Source: Nocardia vinacea NBRC 16497 (GTDB lineage Bacteria; Actinomycetota; Actinomycetes; Mycobacteriales; Mycobacteriaceae). Taken from it: a stretch of 39,253 bases of DNA. A program made the translations under genes and the position numbers. The notes beneath the pieces were generated by a model, which worked only from the letters and a program-made list of their open reading frames with translations, was not told where the DNA came from and did no database searches. The stretch lies in assembly GCF_000308835.1 (NCBI RefSeq), contig NZ_BAGN01000400.1:1-39253 (forward strand), written 5' to 3'. Below, piece by piece: positions 24,248-32,475 of this stretch; positions within the stretch are counted from its first letter, which is position 1; the number at the start of each line of letters is the position of its first letter.

Positions 24248-26068
24248 TCACCCCTGCCCGCGAGCCAGCCGGGTGAGCTCGATGATCATCCGGTCGATTT
24301 CATCGCAGGTGTTGTAGAACGCGAAGGACGGCCGCACGGTCGCTTCCAGACCGAAGCGCCGCAGGATCGGCTGCGCGCAATGATGTCCGGCGCGCACCGC
24401 GATGCCCTTCTCGTTCAATGCCTTTCCAACCTCGAGCGGCTCGTATCCGTCCAGCACGAACGAGATTACGCTCGCCTTGTCGGCCGCGGTCCCGATCAAA
24501 CGCAGACCGGGTATCGCGGTCAGGCGCGGCGTGGCGTATTCGAGCAGCCCGTGTTCGTAGCGGGAGATATTGTCCATGCCGATGCGCTCGACGTACTCGA
24601 TCGCGCTGCCCAATCCGACCGCGTCCGCGATATTCCCGGTGCCCGCCTCGAATCGACCGGGCGGTGGCTGGAACAGCGAACGTTCCAGGGTGACATCGCA
24701 GATCATATTCCCGCCGCCCTGCCACGGCGGCATGTCCCGCAGTACGTCGTACTTGCCGTATACCGCACCGATTCCGGTGGGGCCGTACAGTTTATGGCCG
24801 GAGAAGACGAAGAAGTCGGCGTCGATCGACTGGACGTCGATCTTGGTGTGCGGCACCGATTGTGCGCCGTCGATCAGCGCCAGCGCGCCCGCTCGATGTG
24901 CCTGCGCCACGATCTCGCGCACCGGGGTGATGGTGCCGAGCGCATTGGAGACATGCGCCACGGAGACGAGTTTCGTACGGTCCGACAACATCCGGGTGTA
25001 CTCGTCCATCCGCAGTTGGCCGTAGTCATCGGTCGGGATGACCTTCAGCTGTGCACCCGTTTCCGCGACGAGCATCTGCCACGGCACGATATTGGCGTGA
25101 TGTTCGAGGTGGGAGATGAGGATCTCGTCGCCTTCGCGAATGTTCTTGCGGCCCCAGGTCTGTGCGATCAGGTTGATGCCCTCGGTGGTGCCGCGCACGA
25201 AGATGATCTCCTCCGCGGCCGACGCACCGAGGAAGCGTGCCACCGTCTCGCGGGCACGCTCATAGGCATCGGTCGAAAGGGCGGCCAGGTGGTGTGCGGC
25301 CCGATGGATATTCGAATTCTCGTGTTCGTAGAAGTAGGCGATGCGCTCGATGACCGATCGCGGCTTCTGCGTCGTAGCCGCATTGTCGAACCACACCAGG
25401 GGATGGCCGTTCACCCGTTCCCGCAGGATCGGGAAGTCATTGCGCACGGCGTGCACGTCGAAGGGCGGATGCCGATCGGGCTGGCGCCGATTCGCGGCCT
25501 CGAGGAAATAGAACTGCGAATTCGGCTGCGCGTCAGGAGATTCCGGGCGGTCGAGGAAGTAGAAGGTCGGAGTTCCCGCGGTGGCGGCGTCCAGGACACG
25601 TGGTGGGGACAGCAGGCCGTCCATCGATGGCAGTGCCACCAGGAACGGATCCGCGTAGACGTCGGCATTGCGCGCCGCGGAGGTCGGCGGTGGACCGGCC
25701 GGCGTGGACATCGGGACGTCCGATCCCCACGTGGGAACCTCGACATCCGGCGTCGGTCCACCGGGCGGCACCGCACCCTGGGGCACCGAACCGTATTGCG
25801 ACCCGACACCCTGTTGTGCGCGCGCCGTCGGTAGATCCAGCGCGGGCGTGAACGTATTGGGAAGCGACACCGGCGGACTCGGCTGCGCGACACCGAGCGA
25901 GGCGATACCCGGCGACGTTGGCAAGGCCGAAAAGAACTCGCCCGCCAATCGATTCAGCGTCGCCTCGTCGGGCAGCAGCCAATTCGACGCTGCCGCACCG
26001 TCGGTCGTCGGATCGTTCGGGGTCGGGGGAGTCGAACCGTCACTTCCGGTAGGTCGGTGCGTAGTCAT
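24248..26068 (-). CDS. Cysteine desulfurase, cargo enzyme of a family 2A encapsulin
   Basis: A 606-residue protein. Residues ~1-205 are low-complexity and Pro-rich with conserved islands: LLPDEATLNRLAGEFFSALP (31-50), ADVYADPFLVALPSM, and two FYFL[D/E] motifs (169-173, 186-190). In family 2A systems such an N-terminal tail targets the enzyme into the shell. From ~205 it is a SufS-like class II desulfurase: FDNAATTQKP, HLEHHANIVPWQ, ID400-GAQ, PLP Lys426 in SGHKLYG, and GHHC with catalytic Cys564. It converts cysteine to alanine, leaving a persulfide. ATG 26068 overlaps the shell gene end (stop at 26040) by 29 nt, so the two are translationally coupled; a longer start at 26113 would add residues inside the shell gene and is unlikely. 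Confidence 0.93.
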   Translation of the reverse strand: MTTHRPTGSDGSTPPTPNDPTTDGAAASNWLLPDEATLNRLAGEFFSALPTSPGIASLGVAQPSPPVSLPNTFTPALDLPTARAQQGVGSQYGSVPQGAVPPGGPTPDVEVPTWGSDVPMSTPAGPPPTSAARNADVYADPFLVALPSMDGLLSPPRVLDAATAGTPTFYFLDRPESPDAQPNSQFYFLEAANRRQPDRHPPFDVHAVRNDFPILRERVNGHPLVWFDNAATTQKPRSVIERIAYFYEHENSNIHRAAHHLAALSTDAYERARETVARFLGASAAEEIIFVRGTTEGINLIAQTWGRKNIREGDEILISHLEHHANIVPWQMLVAETGAQLKVIPTDDYGQLRMDEYTRMLSDRTKLVSVAHVSNALGTITPVREIVAQAHRAGALALIDGAQSVPHTKIDVQSIDADFFVFSGHKLYGPTGIGAVYGKYDVLRDMPPWQGGGNMICDVTLERSLFQPPPGRFEAGTGNIADAVGLGSAIEYVERIGMDNISRYEHGLLEYATPRLTAIPGLRLIGTAADKASVISFVLDGYEPLEVGKALNEKGIAVRAGHHCAQPILRRFGLEATVRPSFAFYNTCDEIDRMIIELTRLARGQG

Positions 26069-26972
26069 GGAACTTGTCCACCTCGGCTCCCTCGAGCAGT
26101 GCCACCGCATCATCGGTCAGGATCGCCAGCGAGCAGTACAGCGACACCAGATACGACGCGATCGCGCTGCGGTCGATACCCATGAACTTCACCGAAAGCC
26201 CCATACCCTGCTCCCCGGCCAGGCCGGGTTGGTACAGGCCGACCACGCCCTGCCGGGATTCGCCGGTCCGGATCAGCAAGAACTTCGTCTTGCCCTTCTC
26301 CAGTGGAATCTTGTCCGACGGAATGATCGGAATCCCGCGCCAGGTCACGAACTGGGAACCGAAGAGGCTGACGGTGGGCGGCGGCACCCCGCGCCGGGTG
26401 CATTCCCGGCCGAAGGCCGCGATCCCCTCGGGATGGGTGAGGAAGAAGCCGGGTTCCTTCCACACGCGCGCGAGCAGGTTGTCCAGATCGTCCGGCGTCG
26501 GCGGTCCGGCGATTGTCGAAATCGTCTGCTTGGATGCGGTGTTCGCGATCAGACCGTAGTCCGGGCTGTTGATCAGCTCGCCCTCTTGGTGCTCTTTGAT
26601 CGCTTCGATGGTGAGCCGCAACTGCTGAGCAATCTGATCGTGCGGACTCGAGTACAGATCCGAGACCCGGGTGTGCACATCGAGGATGGTGTGCACGGCC
26701 TTGAGCCGGTACTCCCTCGGCTGCTTCTCATAGTCGATGAAGGTCTCCGGCAGCGGCGACTCGTCGAAGTTGTCGCACTTGATATCCACGGTGTCTTCGT
26801 GGGTAACCCGGTTGCGACGGTAGATGCCCGCTTCGACCGGCACCCAGTTGAGCAGATGAACCAGCCACCGTGGGGTGATGGATTCCATCTGCGGGACGGT
26901 CTTGGTCGCATTCGCGAGTGTCCGTGCGGCCTCGTCGCCCAGCGCTACTGGTTGCGGAACAGCCTTCGTCAT
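26040..26972 (-). CDS. Family 2A encapsulin shell protein (SrpI/MMP-I type)
   Basis: This 310-residue protein should self-assemble into an icosahedral HK97-fold nanocompartment. It shows the family 2A features: an extended N-arm (MTKAVPQPVALGDEAARTL), PRWLVHLLNWVPVEAGIYRRNR, EFGxx-like ISTIAGPPTPDDLDNLLARVWKEPGFFLTHPEGIAAFGRECTRRG (P-domain/E-loop region), FVTWRGIPIIPSDKIP, and the C-terminal GIDRSAIASYLVSLYCSLAI. The M. leprae homologue is major membrane protein I, and S. elongatus SrpI is induced by sulfur starvation. I start at ATG 26972 because AAGGT lies 7 nt upstream; ATG 26978 has too short a spacing. It forms a two-gene unit with the desulfurase cargo gene. I infer sulfur storage or handling from the known cyanobacterial system. 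Confidence 0.93.
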   Translation of the reverse strand: MTKAVPQPVALGDEAARTLANATKTVPQMESITPRWLVHLLNWVPVEAGIYRRNRVTHEDTVDIKCDNFDESPLPETFIDYEKQPREYRLKAVHTILDVHTRVSDLYSSPHDQIAQQLRLTIEAIKEHQEGELINSPDYGLIANTASKQTISTIAGPPTPDDLDNLLARVWKEPGFFLTHPEGIAAFGRECTRRGVPPPTVSLFGSQFVTWRGIPIIPSDKIPLEKGKTKFLLIRTGESRQGVVGLYQPGLAGEQGMGLSVKFMGIDRSAIASYLVSLYCSLAILTDDAVALLEGAEVDKFHDYAPTYRK

Positions 26973-27245
26973 CGGCATCACCTTCGTGTCGGCAAATCGA
27001 CCGTTACCACCGCGGGTCATGCTAGTCCGTGAGCCTGCGGTTGCCTGGATGTGAGCGTCATCGATCGGGCTGTGTCCCTGGTCAAGCGACCAAACCTCGA
27101 TGTTCAGAGGACGGTCAGTGTGCCTGCCGGGCCGGCGATGGTTGCGAGAATAGTCGGCTCGGTGCCCGGTCGCACTTCGAGATCGGCCGACAACGCTGCT
27201 GGTTCGGCCGAAGTGGACTGCGCCCGAAGCCTTTTTGGTCAGCTC

Positions 27246-27337
27246 TCACCAGCGTTGTCTGCGGAATCCGCCTTCGGAGTCGATGACTTGTCCGACGATC
27301 CAACGGCCTTCGTCCGATACCAACCAGGTGATCAAAC
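27246..27337 (-). pseudogene. SDR oxidoreductase, C-terminal remnant
   Basis: The last ~30 codons read LITWLVSDEGRWIVGQV, then IDSEGGFRRQRW and a stop at 27246. This matches the usual C-terminus of actinobacterial classical SDRs (WLVSDEGRW-x-GQV-x-x-EGGF-x-R). The rest of the gene is absent, and a terminator hairpin lies directly before it. Confidence 0.65.
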
Positions 27338-27351
27338 GTGCTGGCGTCGGC

Positions 27352-27378
27352 GTCCACTGTGCCTCGTGCACAGTGGAC
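27352..27378 (-). terminator. Perfect 11-bp hairpin after the ABC transporter operon
   Basis: GTCCACTGTGC and GCACAGTGGAC are exact inverse complements around a 5-base loop, 8 bases downstream of the substrate-binding protein stop at 27387. There is no T-tract on the minus strand. Confidence 0.7.
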
Positions 27379-27386
27379 CTGACCCG

Positions 27387-28352
27387 CTAGCCGACGTGCG
27401 GCAGGAAGGTGGTCACGAGCAGGGAATCGTAGTTCGGCAACTGGGTCGACTGGTCGATCTTGCCCTGGGCCTTGGCCCACGTGCCGAGGCTCGTGAGGTT
27501 GGCGGCGAGCTCGGGCCGCAGCTGAATCGTGTAGTCGAATTCGGGCAGGATCTTCTGGAGTAGGTCGGGTGCGAGCTGGGTGGCGGCGGCGATGGCGGAG
27601 ATCGCGCTGTCGGCGTGCGTCGACAGTGCTGTGCTCGCCTCGTTCAGCGCTGCGAAGAGTGCGCTGAGTGAAGCCGATTTCTGGGCTACCACGGTATCGG
27701 ACGCCAGGTAGAGGCTGTGCTGGTTGTAGCTGCCGCCCGGGAGTTGGACGGCGTCGTCGCCGAGGGCGGCGATCACCTGCGCCTGATAGGGCTGGAAGAT
27801 GGAGACGGCGTCGACGTTGTGCTGGGTGGCGGCTGTGAGCGTCGCCTGCGGAGCCACCTGTACCAGATCGGCTTCGATTCCCTTGTCGGAGAGCGCTTTC
27901 GCGGCGAAGTACGCCGCACTGGTGCCGAGCGGTGTGCCGATCGATCGTCCGGCGAGGCTTTCGAGCGAGGTGATTCCGGCGCTGCGCCGGGCCACGATTC
28001 GTGATCCCTGCCAACGCGACCCGTCGGCGACGACGCGCAGCGACGGAGATCGTGTCAGGGTGGCGGCAGCTGGGACATCGGCGGCGGTCGCGACGTCGAC
28101 CTGGTGCGCGGCGAGCGCCTGTAGCGCTTCTACCCCTGAGGGGAAGTTCACGACTTTGACGTGCACGCCGTGCTTTTCGAACAATCCGTCCTGCTGGGCT
28201 ACGGGTATCTGTGCCCAGGACGGATCGACGACGAACGCGACCGTGAGGGTGTTGGCATCGGACCCGTCGGAGGTGGCGCACGCGGCGAGCGTAGTGGCTA
28301 TCGCGGTGACTGTCAGGACTGCCGTGAGCAGCCGGTTCGTGAGTGTTTTCAT
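27387..28352 (-). CDS. SsuA-like ABC transporter substrate-binding lipoprotein
   Basis: A 321-residue lipoprotein with lipobox LAAC (Cys25) after a signal peptide, so it is anchored to the outer face of the membrane. The mature part has the NMT1/SsuA-type periplasmic-binding fold: FVVDPSWAQIPVAQQDGLFEKHGVHVKVVNFPSG and a repeated VDVATAADVPAAATL-type segment, then GRSIGTPLGTSAAYFAAKAL. Such proteins bind sulfonates, nitrates or thiamine precursors. The neighbours (SsuB, SsuC, arylsulfotransferase, SsuD-like enzyme) point to sulfonates or taurine. It is the last gene of the operon, 30 bp after the ATPase gene, and is followed by a perfect terminator. A low-salt residue pattern that would fix the ligand cannot be read. 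Confidence 0.85.
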   Translation of the reverse strand: MKTLTNRLLTAVLTVTAIATTLAACATSDGSDANTLTVAFVVDPSWAQIPVAQQDGLFEKHGVHVKVVNFPSGVEALQALAAHQVDVATAADVPAAATLTRSPSLRVVADGSRWQGSRIVARRSAGITSLESLAGRSIGTPLGTSAAYFAAKALSDKGIEADLVQVAPQATLTAATQHNVDAVSIFQPYQAQVIAALGDDAVQLPGGSYNQHSLYLASDTVVAQKSASLSALFAALNEASTALSTHADSAISAIAAATQLAPDLLQKILPEFDYTIQLRPELAANLTSLGTWAKAQGKIDQSTQLPNYDSLLVTTFLPHVG

Positions 28353-28382
28353 GGGGTCTCTATTCGTGTCGCGGGTAGGGAT

Positions 28383-29156
28383 TCAGCTGTCCAGCAGCTG
28401 TCGATCGTCGTGCTCGACGCCGAGTTCGTGATGCAGAGTGCGGCGGAGCTCGCTGTAGCCGGGTTGGTCGGCGAGCGTATCGGCGGGGCGTGGGCGGGTC
28501 AGCGGGTTGGTGATGTGCCGGGTAATCTGCCCGTCCCTGAGCACGCTGATGGTGTCCGACAGTCGAATTGCTTCGTCGACATCGTGGGTGACGAAGATGA
28601 CCGTACGGTTCAACCGCGTCCACAGATCGATGAGCAGGTCCTGCATGCGCAGGCGCGTCAACGCGTCGAGTGCCGCGAACGGTTCGTCCATCAGCATGAC
28701 GGTGGGCTCGCCGCCGAGCATGCGCGCGATGCCGACGCGTTGGCGCATGCCGCCCGAGAGCTGGCTCGGGCGTTGTTTGCCCACCTCGCCGGACAGTCCG
28801 ACTAGGTCGAGAAGTTCGTCGATGCGCGCACGCCGCTGTTTGCGCGGAAGACGATGTGCGCGCAGGGCGTAGCCGATGTTGTCGGAAACGCTCATCCACG
28901 GAAACAGCACGTCGCGCTGGAAGGCCACGCCGCGGCGCGGGTCCGGAGCCGTCACCGGTTCGTCGTTGTCGATCACGGTGCCGGAGGTCGGCGTGATGAG
29001 CCCGGCGAGACAGTGCAGCAAAGTCGATTTGCCGCTGCCGGACGCGCCGACCAATACGGTGAACGAGCCGTCGGGCACACTCAGCGTGATGTTGCGCAGT
29101 GCGGGGGCGGACTTGTTCGGGAATTGAACGACGAGATCCTGTGTCACGATGGTCAT
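28383..29156 (-). CDS. SsuB-like ABC transporter ATP-binding protein
   Basis: A 257-residue cytoplasmic ATPase that powers the importer. Motifs: Walker A GASGSGKST, Q-loop in FQRDVLFPW, signature LSGGMRQR, Walker B VMLMDEP and H-loop THD. It belongs to the nitrate/sulfonate/bicarbonate (TauB/SsuB) group. ATG 29156 (MTIVTQDL) begins one base past the permease stop at 29158, giving tight coupling; the longer frame to 29207 overlaps the permease and is unlikely. The C-terminal 20 residues are variable. Confidence 0.88.
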   Translation of the reverse strand: MTIVTQDLVVQFPNKSAPALRNITLSVPDGSFTVLVGASGSGKSTLLHCLAGLITPTSGTVIDNDEPVTAPDPRRGVAFQRDVLFPWMSVSDNIGYALRAHRLPRKQRRARIDELLDLVGLSGEVGKQRPSQLSGGMRQRVGIARMLGGEPTVMLMDEPFAALDALTRLRMQDLLIDLWTRLNRTVIFVTHDVDEAIRLSDTISVLRDGQITRHITNPLTRPRPADTLADQPGYSELRRTLHHELGVEHDDRQLLDS

Positions 29157-29157
29157 T

Positions 29158-29931
29158 TCAGTGCTCCTCGTGTGCCCATCGCGTGGCCGGTGCGGAAATC
29201 GAGGCAATCGCCAGATCGCATGCCGCCCCGATCACTCCGAGCACTATCAGGCAGAAGATCAGCCGATCGGCCTGCGAGAATAATTGGGCTTGGTAGATGC
29301 GGTAGCCGATTCCCGCTGTGGTGCCGGTCATTTCGGCGACGACGATCAGTACGAAAGCCATCGCCGTGCCGACCCGGAGACCGGAAACCACATCGGGCGC
29401 CGCCTCGGGCAGGACGATCCGAGTCATGGTTTGCCAGCGGCGCGCGCCGAGGCAGCGTGAAGCCTGCAGGTAATCGGCCGGGGTGCTCGCGAATCCGGTG
29501 TGACTGTTGATCCACACCGGGACGAAAACTCCGAGGGCGATGACCAAGGTCTTGCTGCTCTCGCCGATCCCGAACCACAGAATCGCCAGCGGTACGATGC
29601 CGATAGTTGGAATGGGAGATAGCAACCTGAGCACGGGTTGCAGAATCCTGCGCCCCAGCCAAGTGCTCGCGGTGACGATCGCCGCCGAGATGCCGGCGAT
29701 TGCACCCGAGACGAATCCGAGTAGCGCCCGTTGCAGGCTGGCCGCGATATCCGGTATCAGCAGCCCTCGAGTCCACAGGCTGTGCCCGGCCCGAATGATC
29801 TGCGGCACAGTCGGAAACAGTGCGCTGGGGAAGCGTCCGGTCGCGACGACGAGACTCCACAGCAGGCTTGCCAGGGCAAGGCCGCCGACGATTCCCCCGA
29901 TCGCTGCCCAGCGTTTGTTCGACGTCTTCAT
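29158..29931 (-). CDS. SsuC-like ABC transporter permease
   Basis: A 257-residue inner-membrane permease. The sequence has about six hydrophobic helices (GGIVGGLALASLLWSLVVATG, LLGFVSGAIAGISAAIV, IGIVPLAILWFGIG, VVSGLRVGTAMAFVLIVVAEM and others) and an EAA-type loop near LPEAAPDVVSGLRVG. This fits the BPD_transp_1 family of sulfonate and taurine importers. Its ATG 29931 shares the ATGA with the stop of the arylsulfotransferase-like gene, so the two are translationally coupled, and its own stop is one base before the ATPase start. Confidence 0.88.
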   Translation of the reverse strand: MKTSNKRWAAIGGIVGGLALASLLWSLVVATGRFPSALFPTVPQIIRAGHSLWTRGLLIPDIAASLQRALLGFVSGAIAGISAAIVTASTWLGRRILQPVLRLLSPIPTIGIVPLAILWFGIGESSKTLVIALGVFVPVWINSHTGFASTPADYLQASRCLGARRWQTMTRIVLPEAAPDVVSGLRVGTAMAFVLIVVAEMTGTTAGIGYRIYQAQLFSQADRLIFCLIVLGVIGAACDLAIASISAPATRWAHEEH

Positions 29932-31247
29932 GGCGCAGTCCGCCGGTCGACGGGTTCGGGCGCCGACTGCGGAGCCCCGATGGGCACCCACTCGAACGGA
30001 ACCGCCTGTGCGCGATAGATGAGCGAGGTCCGGCTGAGGCGATCGACGCCCGGTATCCGAGGTTCGCGCACTTCCGGTTCCCCGGCGACTCCGTAGCCTT
30101 CGTAGGGGGTCTGGTACTCCCAGACCACCTGGCCGTCCGGAGTCACCTGGAACAGACGGCCGTTCATGCCCTCGGTGATGAGGGTGTTGCCATTGGGCAG
30201 GCGTTGGGCGTTGCTCACGAAGGAGCTGAAGAACGTCCACGACGGCTGTCCGGAGTCCTCGGCCGTGTACTGCCATACGATCTGCTCGGTCGCCGGGTCG
30301 ATCTCCAGGACGCGTGATCCCGCGTAAATCCCCAGTGCCGCGGGCGGATAGCCGGCCCCGCCCTGATTGTCGAAGACCAGAATATTGCCCGCGCCGGGGA
30401 GCCCGTCGGCGATGAAGTGCGGATTGTGCTGTCCGGAGATCTGATCGAGTGGGCGCGGCACTTTGTGCGCGTTGATCCGCTGATGTTGCGCCCCGGGCTC
30501 GGCCGCGATATACGGACCCAGTTTCCAAACAATGGCTTGGGTGGTCTTGTCGATCAGCGCGATCACATTCGCCTTGCGCAGGCTGATGAGGATGTTGTCG
30601 GGATGGAATACGCCGCGCGGGTCCGCACGGTGCCACCGGTTCGGTCCCAGCGTCTTGGCGCTGTTCATCTCCAGATAGCCCCATGGATCATTCGGATCAC
30701 GGGATACGGTGTCCTGCAATGCTTTCCATCCGTCCTCGGAAAAGCCGAGTTCGTCGAGGTGATCGCCCGCCCGCCACTCCCACACGATCTGGCCGTCGGG
30801 CGTGACCTCATACAGTCCCTGGTCGCCGATGATCTCGTCGCCCAGGCCGGGCACGATGCGCGGGATGGTGACCAGTAGCAGGCGGTTCCCGTTCGGCAGA
30901 AGTTCCCAGTCGTGGTTTTGCCGCGCGGCCCCGCCGGGGGCCTGCTCACCCCATTCCCATACCCGCTCTCCCGTCCAAGTCAGTTGCCCCACAGTGCCAT
31001 TCGCGTAGATACCGCCCCTGGTGTCACCGCTGGGCGCGAGTTGTACACCGACATCGCCCAGCCGATCACCGGTGAGCGCTGGATCGATGATGCGTGGCGG
31101 CACACCCGCGAACGGCCACTCGTGGACGACCGCACCGTTCAGATCGATGAGGTGGGTGATCGAATCCGATCCGGTGTAGAGGACATAGCTGTTGTGTGCC
31201 AGATCGGGGTCGTAATAGGTGACGCCAGTGAGCCGAACGAATGCCAT
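29928..31247 (-). CDS. Arylsulfotransferase (ASST)-like protein
   Basis: A 439-residue beta-propeller protein of the arylsulfate sulfotransferase group (Arylsulfotran_2-like). Repeating blades are visible: NGNRLLLVTIP...LYEVTPDGQIVWEW, DPATEQIVWQY and NGNTLITEGMNGRLFQVTPDGQVVWEY. Candidate catalytic histidines sit in RQNHDWELL, FHPDNIL and GQHNPHFI; classic ASST transfers sulfuryl groups between phenols through a His intermediate. Unlike classic periplasmic ASST, no signal peptide is seen at the N-terminus (MAFVRLTGVTYYDPDLAHN), so it may be cytoplasmic. GGAG 8 nt upstream supports ATG 31247. It is the first gene of the operon and overlaps the permease by 4 nt, which ties it to substrate import. 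It is divergent from a LacI gene. Confidence 0.85.
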   Translation of the reverse strand: MAFVRLTGVTYYDPDLAHNSYVLYTGSDSITHLIDLNGAVVHEWPFAGVPPRIIDPALTGDRLGDVGVQLAPSGDTRGGIYANGTVGQLTWTGERVWEWGEQAPGGAARQNHDWELLPNGNRLLLVTIPRIVPGLGDEIIGDQGLYEVTPDGQIVWEWRAGDHLDELGFSEDGWKALQDTVSRDPNDPWGYLEMNSAKTLGPNRWHRADPRGVFHPDNILISLRKANVIALIDKTTQAIVWKLGPYIAAEPGAQHQRINAHKVPRPLDQISGQHNPHFIADGLPGAGNILVFDNQGGAGYPPAALGIYAGSRVLEIDPATEQIVWQYTAEDSGQPSWTFFSSFVSNAQRLPNGNTLITEGMNGRLFQVTPDGQVVWEYQTPYEGYGVAGEPEVREPRIPGVDRLSRTSLIYRAQAVPFEWVPIGAPQSAPEPVDRRTAP

Positions 31248-31303
31248 GCCAATTACTCCACCAGTCGGTTGTTAAGTGCGTGAATCGCGAGCGTTACCAT
31301 TCT

Positions 31304-31311
31304 AATCGATT
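31304..31311. promoter_or_regulatory. Possible LacI operator core AATCGATT
   Basis: An 8-base palindrome with the CG centre typical of LacI-family sites lies in the 116-bp gap between the arylsulfotransferase operon and the LacI gene. TCGCGA at 31284-31289 is a second, smaller candidate. Without more copies to compare this is only a guess. Confidence 0.3.
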
Positions 31312-31363
31312 TGCGTGAGCTTTCCGGCGGCCGTACCGTGTGAGAATCAGGACGATTAAAACC

Positions 31364-32449
31364 ATGTCCGACCTGCATAATGCCGACCAGAATGGGCCAG
31401 TTGTGACTGTCAAGCGTGTGACCCTCGCCGACGTGGCGCGGCGAGCGGGGACTTCCACCGCTGTCGTCAGTTATGTCCTCAACGACGGCCCGCGACCGGT
31501 ATCCGAGGCATTGCGCGCACGCGTGCTCGAGGCGCTGGATGACCTCGACTATCGCCCGGACCGCATCGCCCGCGCATTGCGGCGGCCGAGCCGATGGCGG
31601 CAGATCGGACTGCTGATCCCCGATGTGACGCTACCGCTGTTCGGCGCACTGGTCGGGCATATCGAGGTCGAGGCGCGGCTGCGTGACCATCTGACACTGA
31701 TCGGCAACACCGGATACGACCCGGAGCGGGAGCTCGAATTCGTCGGCGCCTTCGCCGACTCGGGTATCGACGGCCTGATCGTCGTTGGCGGCGCCAATGG
31801 CGCCGCAACCGCGAAACTCTGTGCCCAGAATCGGATTCCGATCGTCTGGGTGCACAACAACAGGGATTATGTCGACGCGCCCGTCATCGGCGCCGACCAT
31901 CTCGAGGCCGGCGCACTGGCCACCCGTCACCTCACAACCGCGCACCACCGCGACGACATCGTATTCGTCGGCGGATTCACCAGCGAAGACGTTCAGCACG
32001 GTGACCGCGAAACCGTTGCGCAACGCTATGCGGGCTATGCCTCCGTCGTGGGCACCGAGACCGCACGCCAGATCCGCACCGACCTCACCCCGGCGGGGGC
32101 GTACCACGCGGTGCGCCGGTACCTGGCCGAGAACCCGACGCCCGGCGGTGTGGTGGTCGGCACCTACGGACAGGCCGCCGCGGCGCTGCGTGCCATCACC
32201 GACACGGGAGCGCGTATCCCCCAGGACATTTCGGTCGTCGGCTTCGACGGCGACCGTACCAACACCTACGCGCAACTGGTCCTCACCACAGTGCGGCAAC
32301 CCATCGACACAATCGCCCGCACGGCCCTCAACGCAGTGCTGAGTTCATACAGCACTCCCGAGACCGACGAGAGCCCCGTGGCCATCGATATCCAGCTCGA
32401 TCTCGGAGAAACGTGCGGCTGCCGACCGCCAATGCCCTTGGCGCAGTAG
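31364..32449 (+). CDS. LacI-family transcriptional regulator
   Basis: A 361-residue regulator with the LacI N-terminal helix-turn-helix (VTLADVARRAGTSTAVVSYVLND, DLDYRPDRIARAL hinge) and a periplasmic-binding-like effector domain (RQIGLLIPDVTLPLFGALV, DGLIVVGG, RIPIVWVHNN, DISVVGFDG). LacI proteins usually bind sugars, but the adjacent genes suggest that a sulfur compound or its breakdown product is the effector. It lies between the ASST-ABC operon (divergent) and the SsuD-like gene (same strand), so it may control both. ATG 31364 is preferred; GTG 31340 is possible, and AGGAC about 10 nt upstream of 31364 is the only plausible ribosome-binding site. Confidence 0.88.
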   Translation: MSDLHNADQNGPVVTVKRVTLADVARRAGTSTAVVSYVLNDGPRPVSEALRARVLEALDDLDYRPDRIARALRRPSRWRQIGLLIPDVTLPLFGALVGHIEVEARLRDHLTLIGNTGYDPERELEFVGAFADSGIDGLIVVGGANGAATAKLCAQNRIPIVWVHNNRDYVDAPVIGADHLEAGALATRHLTTAHHRDDIVFVGGFTSEDVQHGDRETVAQRYAGYASVVGTETARQIRTDLTPAGAYHAVRRYLAENPTPGGVVVGTYGQAAAALRAITDTGARIPQDISVVGFDGDRTNTYAQLVLTTVRQPIDTIARTALNAVLSSYSTPETDESPVAIDIQLDLGETCGCRPPMPLAQ

Positions 32450-32453
32450 TCTT

Positions 32454-32475
32454 CCGGAGCTGTCAGGGGCTCCGG
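32454..32475 (+). terminator. Hairpin CCGGAGC-N8-GCTCCGG after the LacI gene
   Basis: A perfect 7-bp stem with an 8-base loop starts 4 bases after the LacI stop codon. It likely separates the LacI transcript from the downstream monooxygenase gene, which then has its own promoter in 32476-32700. Confidence 0.65.

Larger units (their letters stand above)
27021..27386. other. Gap between encapsulin operon and ABC transporter operon
   Basis: It holds the encapsulin promoter region (a -10-like TAGCAT on the minus strand at about 27018-27023), an SDR tail remnant at 27246-27337 and the terminator hairpin at 27352-27378. Bases 27040-27245 show no gene. Confidence 0.4.

Noticed and set aside
24029..25834. 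Long open frame (601 codons, +) opposite the cysteine desulfurase gene
   Set aside because: A shadow of a high-GC gene; the minus strand carries all desulfurase motifs.
26040..26972. Reading the encapsulin gene as a phage major capsid protein
   Set aside because: The sequence matches family 2A shell proteins throughout, is paired with a desulfurase cargo, and no other phage gene is present.
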